Source: Cyclobacteriaceae bacterium
GTDB lineage: Bacteria; Bacteroidota; Bacteroidia; Cytophagales; Cyclobacteriaceae
DNA: 44,499 nucleotides
Assembly (NCBI GenBank): GCA_947458475.1
Contig: CANGZP010000013.1
Span: 1 to 44,499 of the forward strand
Direction of reading: 5' to 3'
This document shows, piece by piece, positions 24,994-32,979 of this stretch. Positions within the stretch are counted from its first letter, which is position 1; every line of letters begins with the position of its first letter. The translations under genes and the position numbers were made by a program. The notes under the pieces are model-generated. The model had not been told where the DNA came from. It saw nothing but the letters and a program-made list of their open reading frames with translations, and did not search any database.

Positions 24994-26325
24994 ATGAGAG
25001 GTCTCCTTTTAGTTGCTTGCTTGATTTCATTTTCCTGTGTGCAGGAAGAAAAAAATTCTCAAGAACCGCAGATCAAGTTAAGCGACGAACAACTCTTGGA
25101 TACGGTACAGTATTATACCTTTCAATACTTTTGGAAAGGTGCCGAACCCAATTCTGGCATGGCACCTGAACGCATCCACATGGATGGGGTCTACCCTGCT
25201 CAAGACGCACATGTAGTGACTACCGGAGGTACAGGCATGGGACTCATTGGGATTTTAGGAGCGGTAGAAAGAGGATGGATTACCCGAAACCAAGCCAGTG
25301 AACGATTTCAAAAAATGCTTGATTTTCTGGAGAAGGCAGACCGATGGAACGGCATTTGGCCACACTGGCTAGATGGCAAAACAGGAAGAGTGAAGCCGTT
25401 TTCCCAGAAAGATGATGGCGCTGACCTTGTAGAATCTGCCTTCTTGATGCAAGGACTACTTGCTGTTCGGGAATATTACAAAAACGGAAATGCAAGCGAG
25501 AAAGCCATTGCTGTTCGCATCAACCTTCTTTGGGAAGAGATGAATTGGAATTTCCATAGCAGAGGTAGAAATGTACTTTACTGGCATTGGTCCCCTAGAT
25601 ACCTCTGGGATATGAATTTTGCACTTGAAGGCTATAATGAAACGCTGATAACCTACATCTTGGCCGCGGCCTCCCCTACACATCCTATCGATCCTCAAGT
25701 GTATCACCAAGGATGGGCAAGATCTGGTGAAATAAAAAGTAGTGGAGCTGGGGCTTATGGGATTGCATTGCAACTTCGCCACCAAGGTGCTGAAAAATTT
25801 GGTGGCCCATTATTCTGGGCGCATTACTCTTTTTTGGGATTAAATCCGAAGGGACTAAAAGATGCCTATGCAGACTATTGGGTAGAAAATACGAATCACA
25901 CCTTGATTAATCGTGCGTGGTGTATTGCAAATCCAGGAAAATTTAAAGGATATGGGGATAAACTTTGGGGCTTGACGGCTTCCTACTCGATTACAGGGTA
26001 CCATGCACACCGCCCAGATAGTGACAATGGAGTTATTTCACCCACTGCGGCTATCTCTTCCATTGTATATACTCCAAAAGAGTCCATGCAGGTCATTCGG
26101 AACCTGTATGAAACCTATGGAAAAAAAGTCTTTGGACCTTATGGTTTTTACGATGCAATGAGCCCTGAGCACAATTTTTTTCCTCCTCACTACCTAGCAA
26201 TAGACCAAGGACCTGCGGTAAGTATGCTTGAAAATTACCGAAGTGGGCTTGGCTGGAAGTTGTTTATGCAAGCTCCAGAGGTGCAGGCTGGACTAAAGAA
26301 ACTAGGATTTAGCTACAACAACTAG
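24994..26325 (+). CDS. Glucoamylase-like (PF10091/GH144-type) lipoprotein
   Basis: The 443-residue protein starts with a lipoprotein signal ending at Cys15 (LISFSC). The rest is the glucoamylase-like all-helical domain seen in COG5368 and GH144: YYTFQYFWKGAEPNSGMAPER near the N-terminus, TTGGTGMGLIGILGAVERGW, WHWSPRYLWDMNFALEGYNE, and near the end FYDAMSPEHNFFPPHYLAIDQGP. A characterised GH144 enzyme of Chitinophaga pinensis is an endo-beta-1,2-glucanase. A beta-1,2-glucan-degrading role here is an inference from the family. No SusC/SusD pair is adjacent. Confidence 0.85.
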   Translation: MRGLLLVACLISFSCVQEEKNSQEPQIKLSDEQLLDTVQYYTFQYFWKGAEPNSGMAPERIHMDGVYPAQDAHVVTTGGTGMGLIGILGAVERGWITRNQASERFQKMLDFLEKADRWNGIWPHWLDGKTGRVKPFSQKDDGADLVESAFLMQGLLAVREYYKNGNASEKAIAVRINLLWEEMNWNFHSRGRNVLYWHWSPRYLWDMNFALEGYNETLITYILAAASPTHPIDPQVYHQGWARSGEIKSSGAGAYGIALQLRHQGAEKFGGPLFWAHYSFLGLNPKGLKDAYADYWVENTNHTLINRAWCIANPGKFKGYGDKLWGLTASYSITGYHAHRPDSDNGVISPTAAISSIVYTPKESMQVIRNLYETYGKKVFGPYGFYDAMSPEHNFFPPHYLAIDQGPAVSMLENYRSGLGWKLFMQAPEVQAGLKKLGFSYNN

Positions 26326-26392
26326 AATCAGAAACTTCTTTTAACTCCTTCCTGTGAGTAATTTCAGTTTTTTGAATATCCCACATCGGTAG

Positions 26393-26923
26393 TTAAACCT
26401 TCACCCGCATCAACCAATCGTTCTGGATTTCATCTCCAAAAGGAAAGGGATGGCTTCCAAAAGTCTTAAATCCGTTTTTTTCATAAAAGCGAATGGCGCG
26501 CGCATTGTGCTCCCAGACTCCTAGCCACACAAATGTCTTGCCTTTTTCCTTGGCAAAGGCCAGTGCTGCGTCCAACAAAAACTGCCCTACTCCCTTCCCC
26601 CACACTTCTTCCAGGGTATACAATCGGGCCACCTCCAGGCTCTCAGGGTCTTGAACGTCTGTTTGGGCAGCAGCCAAGTTTACCTTGGTGTAGCCGACTA
26701 ACTTCCCTTTCAAGCTCGCCAGCAGAAACGTGGAAGCGGGATTTCTCCATTCTTTTTCGAGCTGAACTTGCGTAAAAGCTTGGGAGAGATAGGCCTGTAC
26801 ATTCTCTGGTTTATTGCCTTCGGTAAAAGCCTGCACAAAAGAAGTTTGGGCGAGATCAAGCAAGGTTGCTAAGTCGGACAATTCTGCCTCTCTCAAGCTA
26901 AGTACCGATTTGGAAGGATTCAT
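26393..26923 (-). CDS. GNAT family N-acetyltransferase
   Basis: A 176-residue protein from the ATG at 26921-26923 (MNPSKSVLSLREAE); the longer frame starts within the previous gene. It shows GNAT features: the N-terminal LREAELSDLATLLDL, the ESLEVARLYTLEEVWGKGVGQFLLDAAL acetyl-CoA loop (R/Q-x-x-G-x-G/A variant) and the C-terminal IRFYEKNGFKTFG. The acceptor substrate is unknown. The ATG begins one base before the upstream frame's stop codon, so the two are translationally linked. Confidence 0.88.
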   Translation of the reverse strand: MNPSKSVLSLREAELSDLATLLDLAQTSFVQAFTEGNKPENVQAYLSQAFTQVQLEKEWRNPASTFLLASLKGKLVGYTKVNLAAAQTDVQDPESLEVARLYTLEEVWGKGVGQFLLDAALAFAKEKGKTFVWLGVWEHNARAIRFYEKNGFKTFGSHPFPFGDEIQNDWLMRVKV

Positions 26924-26924
26924 C

Positions 26925-27524
26925 TTACAATTTTTTGAGAGCAACATCGATTTGAGAAATAGGAAACTCCCCTAAAATCGCCCGGTAATTTCCTTTTGGG
27001 CTAAGCACCACAAAACTTTTGCAAGGATAGGGAAACGAAAAGAACTGCTGCGCAAAAACTCCCTCCGGGTCAGGGGCCCAACTGTGAATGCCCTCGTATT
27101 TTTCTAAGCCATGCGGCTGCTGGTAGAGGTAAACAGGCGCAGCAGCCCCGTGTTTTTTGACATAGCGGAGCACTGCAGCGTGGTCACTAGCAAGCGTCTT
27201 GGGATCCGAAGTGCCGCGGGCAGAATTGCATTCATCCTTGCCTGGATAAAAAATCACCACCAGCGGTTGCCCTGCCTTAAAGGCGTCCATTTTTCCGAGC
27301 TTCTCATAGAAGAGGCGCGCATCCGTTAGCCCAACGGGCATGCGATGCACGAGCCGCATCTATCCAGATTGTTTTCCTGGAACACCAAAATAGGGTCCGT
27401 TTAAAATCTTTTCTTCGTATTCCGGATACAGAATGCGTTTGCCTCGATCGTCAAAATAGCTTTGTGCAGTAAGCTGGCCTTGTACTCCAAGCAAAAAGAA
27501 AAGCAGCAGGTAAACCGTTTTCAT
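26925..27524 (-). pseudogene. Secreted thioredoxin-like protein interrupted by an in-frame TAG
   Basis: A frame starting at the ATG 27522-27524 encodes a signal peptide (MKTVYLLLFFLLGVQGQLTA, then QS) and 34 mature residues. It meets TAG at 27360-27362, then continues in the same frame with ATG at 27359 for 144 more codons to 26925. Joined, the product would be about 200 residues, with a probable thioredoxin-like core: PLVVIFYPGKDEC, a middle helix region and SFVVLSPKGNYRAILGEFP before the C-terminal helix. The second half alone lacks an export signal. It sits 9 bases after the BASS transporter gene. It could be a recent nonsense mutation, a sequencing error or two separate frames. Confidence 0.6.
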
Positions 27525-27533
27525 TCGCTCCAA

Positions 27534-28412
27534 TCAGTTGGATACCTTGCTGGCGGAAGCCACCTTATTGCCCCAAAGGATCACCAAAGCGGCAGTTCCA
27601 AACATGAGTAAGCTGTAAATCGCAGAAGGTATGGACATCACAGAGTTCACCAAAAGGGTGGCAGCGATGGTAATGCCTAGCGTGCCGTTTTGGATGCCTG
27701 ATTCGATGGCTATCGTCAATCCTTGACGGAAGGGCAATCCTGTCCATTTGGCCATTAAAAAGCTTACCGCAAGCGTGCTTAGATTGAGTGCCAAGGATGC
27801 TGGACCTGCTTCAATAAAGTACTGAACTAGATTTTCTTTTTCTTTCAGAATGGCCGCGCCAACAATAACTACGAAGAACACAATAGAAATCTTCCGAAAG
27901 GGCTGATCCCATTTTTCAGCCAATTTAGGTGCCTTGGCAAGGGTAATCATTCCCAATGCCACCGGAATGAGTGTAATGAAGAGCACAGAAACTACGGTAC
28001 CCACCACTTCCAACTGCTTTGCCTCGCCTCCAGGGATAAAATACGCAATGGAAAAATTGACTAAAAACGGAATCGAAAATACGGTAATCAGGGAAGAAAA
28101 AGCCGTAAGCGTGATGGATAGGGCTGAATCCCCTTTGGCCAGGTGTGTAATCAAATTGGAGGTGGCTCCACCCGGGCATACGGCCAAAATCATAAGGCCA
28201 ACTGCAAGTTCAGGGGGAAGAGAAAATGCCTTTGCAATCCCAAAAGCGATGATGGGAAGCAGCACCAACTGGTTGAGTAGTCCAATACCTACCGCTTTGG
28301 GATAGATCAAGATTCGTTTGAAATCTTCTACACGCAAACTCAGCCCCATGCCAAACATGATGACTGCTAGCGAAAAAGGCAAGAAAAGCTCGGTTAAAAC
28401 ACTGGATTGCAT
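27534..28412 (-). CDS. Bile acid:sodium symporter (BASS) family transporter
   Basis: A 292-residue membrane protein with about nine hydrophobic segments. It carries the family's GLMILAVCPGGATSNLITHLAKGDSALSIT crossover motif (about 90-120) and the second, GTLGITIAATLLVN, region. Bacterial BASS members move organic acids or other small molecules with Na+; bile acids are unlikely to be the natural substrate here. It lies 38 bases downstream of the DUF819 gene and 9 bases before the interrupted secreted protein, so all are likely one transcript. Confidence 0.9.
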   Translation of the reverse strand: MQSSVLTELFLPFSLAVIMFGMGLSLRVEDFKRILIYPKAVGIGLLNQLVLLPIIAFGIAKAFSLPPELAVGLMILAVCPGGATSNLITHLAKGDSALSITLTAFSSLITVFSIPFLVNFSIAYFIPGGEAKQLEVVGTVVSVLFITLIPVALGMITLAKAPKLAEKWDQPFRKISIVFFVVIVGAAILKEKENLVQYFIEAGPASLALNLSTLAVSFLMAKWTGLPFRQGLTIAIESGIQNGTLGITIAATLLVNSVMSIPSAIYSLLMFGTAALVILWGNKVASASKVSN

Positions 28413-28450
28413 AAAATTGAGGTTGGGTGGTTCGTTTGGGTTCGTCTAAT

Positions 28451-29587
28451 TTAAAACAAGCCGCTGGCAACAGCAAATCCGATGTAGGTGCCAATAGCAT
28501 TTCCCAAACTTCCGACGAGAACACCTGGGATCAACAAGTCAGGGCGCTCCAGGCTTTCTGCTGCGGCCAAGGCAGTGGTATTTCCTCCAATATTGGCTTG
28601 TGAAGCTACTGCAATCATGTCCCAGTCCATTTTGAAAAGGGATCCTACGCCAAATATCACCAGGCCATGAACCAACACCAAAATGGTTACAAACAGTATC
28701 AGGGTAAACCCCAAGTCTCCCACCTCCGCTAAGGCGGACAAATCACAGAGGGTACCAATCACAGCCAAAAACACGAGGATTAAGAAGTAGCCTAAGGTAT
28801 GTTTGCCGCGAAGCTGCTGTACCGCTGGAAACTGGGCAAGGACCAAGGCCAAGGAAGTCAGCACGAGGATTTCAGGTACTTTTGGGTACCAGGTAACCAC
28901 TGCCTTACTTATCGCCATCCCCAATAACGCCAAAGCGAGTACCGAGGAGATAGAACCAATGGAAATAGCTTCCTGAGACTGGGCTTTTTCCCCTGTAGTA
29001 GCAGCCGCTAATTTTTTCCGAGGGAAGAGTTTTTGCAAGTATTTGGGCAAAATTAAGGTAGCGATGATCCAGGGTGTACCTACCAAATTGTCCACCACGG
29101 TAGTTGCCGCAAACAAGGTGCCTGCCTCATTTACCTTGTAGTGCAAGGCAATTGCGTTGAAATTGATGGCTCCACCAACGTAGGTTCCCGTATACATGCC
29201 CGCCACAGCTGGAGCCAATGGGCCGATCGCTTCTTCCGGTTGCACGAATACCCAGGATACCAGCACCCCAATGACCGTAGCGAGCGATCCGAGCAAAAAC
29301 AAAAGCAGCAAAGGGAGTCCCGCTTTTTTCAAGCTTTTCAGATCTACTTCGAGCAAGGCAATAAATATACCCAAGGGTGCAAGGTAGGTAAAGACGCCAT
29401 CGTAAACGGGATGTCCATCCATGGCACTTGGAATCACTCCTGTATTGGCCAATACCGCGCAAATCAAGATCACAAAAATGGGCGTGCCCACCGACTTGCC
29501 CCAGGAAAATCGGGTAAGCCAACTTGCAAAAAACACGGCCAAACAAAGTGTGGCAGCTACAAACAGAAGGGAGGAAGGACTTGACAT
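28451..29587 (-). CDS. DUF819 family membrane protein
   Basis: A 378-residue polytopic protein fits DUF819 (YjcL-like), with ten or so transmembrane segments. Motifs seen include GMYTGTYVGGAINFNAIALHYKV (about 143-165), TVVDNLVGTPWIIATLILP and AVASQANIGGNTTALAAAESLERPDL near the C-terminus. The function is not established; the fold is thought to be related to secondary transporters. It is the first gene of the minus-strand group that continues into the BASS transporter. The start is the ATG at 29585-29587. Confidence 0.9.
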   Translation of the reverse strand: MSSPSSLLFVAATLCLAVFFASWLTRFSWGKSVGTPIFVILICAVLANTGVIPSAMDGHPVYDGVFTYLAPLGIFIALLEVDLKSLKKAGLPLLLLFLLGSLATVIGVLVSWVFVQPEEAIGPLAPAVAGMYTGTYVGGAINFNAIALHYKVNEAGTLFAATTVVDNLVGTPWIIATLILPKYLQKLFPRKKLAAATTGEKAQSQEAISIGSISSVLALALLGMAISKAVVTWYPKVPEILVLTSLALVLAQFPAVQQLRGKHTLGYFLILVFLAVIGTLCDLSALAEVGDLGFTLILFVTILVLVHGLVIFGVGSLFKMDWDMIAVASQANIGGNTTALAAAESLERPDLLIPGVLVGSLGNAIGTYIGFAVASGLF

Positions 29588-29639
29588 TCCGAAAAGTAGA
29601 AAAAATTTAATTAGTTATACGGACTTGATGTCTTGGATT

Positions 29640-29674
29640 GTACAATGTACCAGGTACGAAGTACAAAGTACCGA
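29640..29674. repeat. 7-bp GTACnnn tandem repeat, left block
   Basis: GTAC occurs five times in a row with exact 7-base spacing, beginning at 29640, 29647, 29654, 29661 and 29668, with variable intervening triplets. It stands directly left of the 11-bp repeat block. Confidence 0.75.
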
Positions 29675-29678
29675 ACTG

Positions 29679-29787
29679 GAAATACAATGGAAATAGGATA
29701 GAAATAGACTCCGTGAAATAAATAGGAAATACGATGGAAATAGGGTTGAAATAGACTTTGCTGCGCTTGCCTGCGGCAGGCGAAATA
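29679..29787. repeat. Dispersed 11-bp GAAATA repeat with hairpin, second site
   Basis: GAAATA starts at 29679, 29690 and 29701, then after 14 bases at 29715, 29726, 29737 and 29748, that is mostly 11-bp spacing. The sequence GAAATACRATGGAAATA is shared with the hisF-hisIE site. After a GC-rich hairpin (GCCTGC-G-GCAGGC, about 29768-29780) a further GAAATA follows at 29782. The 11-bp phase nearly equals a helical turn. No open frame of note crosses it. The rest of this 341-base gap (29788-29870) shows nothing recognisable. Confidence 0.8.
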
Positions 29788-29876
29788 TGGTATTTACACC
29801 AATGCTGAATGCCGATTGAAGAATAAAGAAGTAGGGATTCGTAGTAGGATATGAATTCTTCTCAGAAAGCATCTTG

Positions 29877-29942
29877 GTACATTGTACTTGGTACTTCGTA
29901 CAGAGTTCTACTTGATACTTGATACTTGCTACTTGATACTAA
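29877..29942. repeat. 7-bp GTAC/TACTTGA tandem repeat, right block
   Basis: GTAC begins at 29877, 29884, 29891 and 29898 (7-base spacing); after a 3-base slip TACTTGA-type units follow at 29909, 29916, 29923, 29930 and 29937. The block runs over the glycosyltransferase stop codon (29929-29931) and so forms the last codons of that gene. It mirrors the left block across the 11-bp repeat. Confidence 0.7.
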
Positions 29943-31218
29943 TCCTATCCAAAAGCACAGCTACCTGCTTACTTCCAGTTTTTCGAGAATAGGCTTCCAA
30001 AGGACCTAGCGTTTGCTGAGTACCTGCTGAGGCATACAGCTCCCGAAGTTTGGTCTGCATCCCTTTCAGATCACCATGTCCCAAAACGGCTCCAGCACCA
30101 GCGTCACTGAGTAGCGTAGCACTATCGCCTTGAGGATCACCCAAAGCCAAAACGGGTAGACCCGTAGCGAGGTATTCAAAAAGTTTACCTGGAATATTCC
30201 CTTTTGCATTTTTTGTGTCCGTCAAAATCAGGACCAAGGCATCTGTATGGGCATAAAATTCAAAAACCTGATGATGGGGCACATAGCCCGCAAAATGAAT
30301 ATGCGCTTGAAGCCAAGGATCCGCCTCCACCTGCTGCTGCACCTGCTCACTTACCTTCCCTACAAAAGTCCAAGAAACCTCCTCCCCTCCAACTTCAAAT
30401 TCTGCTTTGAGTGCCTGCATCAAAGGGAGCGGGTTGCGGATGGCGTCGATGATGCCGGTGTAAACGAGGTGCAGTCTTTTGGCCAGCTTGGGTCGAGGAT
30501 GAAAATCGGCCGGAATATCGGCGGGATCATACCCATTGGTGATCAGGTCAATTTTTCTTCCCGACAGTTTTTCCAAGTCACGCTGAAAGGTTGGGGAAAT
30601 GGTCACCACCACATCGGCTTGCTGCAAGACTTTCTGCTCCAAGGCTTCGTGTCGTCTTCGAATAAATGACAACATGGGAAGGGTATCCAAAAACTCCCAT
30701 TGGGACCAGGGGTCCCTGAAGTCGGCAAGCCAAGGGAGACCGTACTTTTGTTTGAGCTTCTGCCCAATTAAATGTAGGCTATGCGGAGGTCCAGTCGTAA
30801 TAACGGCCTGAAACTGTCCTTCTTGGAGTAGCTGGTTCAGAAATTGAACGGAGGGCTTCACCCAAAATACCCGAGGGTCTGGAACGAGCAAGTTGGCACG
30901 CAACCAGATGGCTACTTTTTCCAAAAATCCCTTTTTTTGCTGTTCCAGCATACGACCAGGATGGCTTTTCCCTTGCTTTTTTACTTTAGCAAACAGCTGG
31001 TAGGGCTCCCAGATCGGAAAGCGAATGACCTCCAGGTTGGGAGAAATTTCTTTAAGGAGAGTTTCGTCTTTGAGATCGAAATCGGGATTTTCTGGCGTAA
31101 AAATCACAGGTTCCCAACCTGCTTCGGGAAGGTATTTGGCAAACTTCAACCAGCGCTGAACACCCGAACCTCCACTCGGAGGCCAATAATAGGTGATGAT
31201 TAAAACGCGCTTTTGCAT
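29929..31218 (-). CDS. Glycosyltransferase, GT4-like
   Basis: A 429-residue protein from the ATG at 31216-31218 (MQKRVLIITYYWPPSGGSGVQRW), the usual start of GT-B glycosyltransferases of this type; the longer frame uses TTG. The N-terminal acceptor domain (about 1-200) is followed by a nucleotide-sugar domain with HLVYTGIID, a HIHFAGYVPHHQVFEFYAHTDALVL segment and GKLFEYLATGLPVLALG, which includes the conserved Glu. Substrates are not evident. No polysaccharide cluster surrounds it, though the flippase at 33.8 kb could be a functional partner. Its end lies in the 7-bp repeat. Confidence 0.88.
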   Translation of the reverse strand: MQKRVLIITYYWPPSGGSGVQRWLKFAKYLPEAGWEPVIFTPENPDFDLKDETLLKEISPNLEVIRFPIWEPYQLFAKVKKQGKSHPGRMLEQQKKGFLEKVAIWLRANLLVPDPRVFWVKPSVQFLNQLLQEGQFQAVITTGPPHSLHLIGQKLKQKYGLPWLADFRDPWSQWEFLDTLPMLSFIRRRHEALEQKVLQQADVVVTISPTFQRDLEKLSGRKIDLITNGYDPADIPADFHPRPKLAKRLHLVYTGIIDAIRNPLPLMQALKAEFEVGGEEVSWTFVGKVSEQVQQQVEADPWLQAHIHFAGYVPHHQVFEFYAHTDALVLILTDTKNAKGNIPGKLFEYLATGLPVLALGDPQGDSATLLSDAGAGAVLGHGDLKGMQTKLRELYASAGTQQTLGPLEAYSRKTGSKQVAVLLDRISIK

Positions 31219-31262
31219 GGGATTCAATGCGTTTGCCAAAACTTGATTCTCGCAAATGTACT

Positions 31263-31299
31263 AAAAAGAAGAAGGGGAAGATAACTTCCCCTTCTTCTT
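31263..31299 (-). terminator. Intrinsic terminator of isocitrate dehydrogenase
   Basis: A perfect 15-bp stem (31266-31280 with 31285-31299) and 4-base loop end, on the minus strand, in a short T run (A run at 31263-31267). It begins 11 bases after the stop codon of the icd gene at 31311. Confidence 0.85.
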
Positions 31300-31310
31300 A
31301 AAAATTCGAA

Positions 31311-32765
31311 TTATTCTCCTTGTCCGAGTGAGAATCCTTTCACTCCATCAAAGGTGTAGAGGTGCTCTGTCTTAATGAAATCAAGTCCAAGCTTTTCGGC
31401 TTTTTGCAGCAGGTCTATCACCTGAGCATGGCTGAGCTTTTCCCCTTCTCCAACCTTAAAGCGGCATCTCCAATGATCCGTACAGAAGGTTTCTTTCATG
31501 CCGTCAGGAAATACTTTTACGCCTCGATTGGTGATGAGACTCAATTTTAATCCTCCAGTATCCAATTTATTGAGGAGACTACCCAAGACATTAGGGTCTC
31601 GATTGTCCTGGTCCCAGTCTAGGAACATGTCTACGCCAATCAATTCCTTCTTTGCCTTTGGCTTAGGTCGTAAGGCTACATCCATAGGAGCAGTGCTCTC
31701 TTTACCAAAGGAAGCTGGAGTCATTTGGCTAGGTACTTGTCCCAAGCGAGCAATGACTGCCTGAGCAAATTCCTGAGTTCCTACTTTCTTGGTAGACAGC
31801 CCTTCTTGGTAAATATCTCCCGTATGAATTCCATCTTCAAGGGTTTTCATCCATGCGTTTGAGATTTTCTCTGCGATCTCAGGTTGCCCGATGTGCACGA
31901 GCATCATGATGGCTCCATTGAGAAGACCTGAAGGATTGGCCATGTCCTTGCCCGCGATGTCAGGTGCAGAACCATGAATCGCTTCAAACATGGCTACTTC
32001 AGCGCCCACGTTTGCAGAACCGCCCAAGCCAACCGATCCAGTCACCTGTGCTGCTACGTCGGAGATGATGTCTCCATAGAGGTTGAGCGTCACGATTACA
32101 TCAAAAATCTCGGGGCGATCCGCAATCAAGGCTGTTCCGATGTCAATGATCTTGTGGTCGGTTTCGATCCCTGGGTATTCTTTGGCGATTTCTTCAAAGG
32201 TTTTGTGAAACAGGCCATCCGCGAGCTTCATGATATTGTCCTTGGTCATGCAAGTCACCTTTTTACGGCCATATTTCTTGGCATATTCAAAGGCATAGCG
32301 GATGATTTTTTCAGACCCTGGCTGGGAAATCACCTTCAAACATTGGTACACTTCCTGGGTTTGGCGGTGTTCAATTCCTGCATACAAATCTTCTTCATTC
32401 TCCCGAATGATCACCAAATCCGTTTTTGGAAAATGCGTTTTGATAAATGGCGCATAGGCTTTGCAAGGACGTACATTGGCATACAAACCAAAGGACTTGC
32501 GCGTCGTCACATTGAGTGACTTGAAGCCTCCACCTTGGGGAGTGGTGATGGGAGATTTTAAAAAAACCTTGTTGGCCCGAAGCGAATCAATCGCCTTGGG
32601 CTCCATCCCAGAACTAATTCCTTTGAGGTATACCTTTTCTCCAATTTCGATCACATCGTACTCCAATTGAGCTCCTGCTGCATCTAAGATCGCCAAGGTG
32701 GCATTCATGATTTCGGGGCCGATTCCGTCACCATAGGCTACGGTGATTTTTGTTTTGGAGCTCAT
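31311..32765 (-). CDS. icd: NADP-dependent isocitrate dehydrogenase, long form
   Basis: A 484-residue protein from the ATG at 32763-32765 (MSSKTKITVAYGDGIGPEIM). The frame to 32846 adds 27 residues resembling a signal peptide that are out of place for a cytoplasmic TCA enzyme. It has the isopropylmalate/isocitrate dehydrogenase core: YGDGIGPE, SPITTPQGGGFKSLNVTTRKSFGLYANVRP (substrate), DIISDVAAQVTGSVGLGGSANVG and HGSAPDIAGKDMANP. A roughly 130-residue C-terminal domain follows, as in the alphaproteobacterial/Bacteroidota long ICDH group. It oxidatively decarboxylates isocitrate to 2-oxoglutarate. Confidence 0.92.
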   Translation of the reverse strand: MSSKTKITVAYGDGIGPEIMNATLAILDAAGAQLEYDVIEIGEKVYLKGISSGMEPKAIDSLRANKVFLKSPITTPQGGGFKSLNVTTRKSFGLYANVRPCKAYAPFIKTHFPKTDLVIIRENEEDLYAGIEHRQTQEVYQCLKVISQPGSEKIIRYAFEYAKKYGRKKVTCMTKDNIMKLADGLFHKTFEEIAKEYPGIETDHKIIDIGTALIADRPEIFDVIVTLNLYGDIISDVAAQVTGSVGLGGSANVGAEVAMFEAIHGSAPDIAGKDMANPSGLLNGAIMMLVHIGQPEIAEKISNAWMKTLEDGIHTGDIYQEGLSTKKVGTQEFAQAVIARLGQVPSQMTPASFGKESTAPMDVALRPKPKAKKELIGVDMFLDWDQDNRDPNVLGSLLNKLDTGGLKLSLITNRGVKVFPDGMKETFCTDHWRCRFKVGEGEKLSHAQVIDLLQKAEKLGLDFIKTEHLYTFDGVKGFSLGQGE

Positions 32766-32928
32766 CGCTTTTTTGGGGTTTAGATTCTTATCATTTGATG
32801 CCGCAAAAGTAAGTAAAAACGACAGAAAAAGCCTACTCAGGTTCAAAAATTCTAGTTATGACATGAATAAAAAATAGTCGATTTCAGGCTGTTTTGGCCA
32901 TTATTTAGTTTTTTATCTTCCTATGAAT

Positions 32929-32958
32929 TTGGCATTCTTGGAGGGGAAGGTATATTTG
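32929..32958 (+). promoter_or_regulatory. Promoter of the enoyl-CoA hydratase gene
   Basis: TTG (32929-32931), 19 bases, then TATATTTG (32951-32958) is a perfect Bacteroidota -33/-7 pair. The ATG at 32980 is 21 bases further; the longer frame's ATG at 32923 lies upstream of the promoter, so the shorter start is right. Confidence 0.7.
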
Positions 32959-32979
32959 TTTGAACTATGCTACTTGACT

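Noticed and set aside
27360-27362. Pyrrolysine-type or other recoding of the TAG
   Set aside because: No pyl genes or downstream recoding structure are visible; a nonsense mutation or sequencing error is simpler.
29615-29872. 85-codon minus-strand frame across the repeat block
   Set aside because: It is made of the 7-bp and 11-bp repeats and an AT-rich spacer; not a gene.
32766-32846. N-terminal signal-like extension of isocitrate dehydrogenase
   Set aside because: The enzyme is cytoplasmic and the family N-terminus begins at the ATG at 32763-32765; the extension is upstream DNA read in frame.
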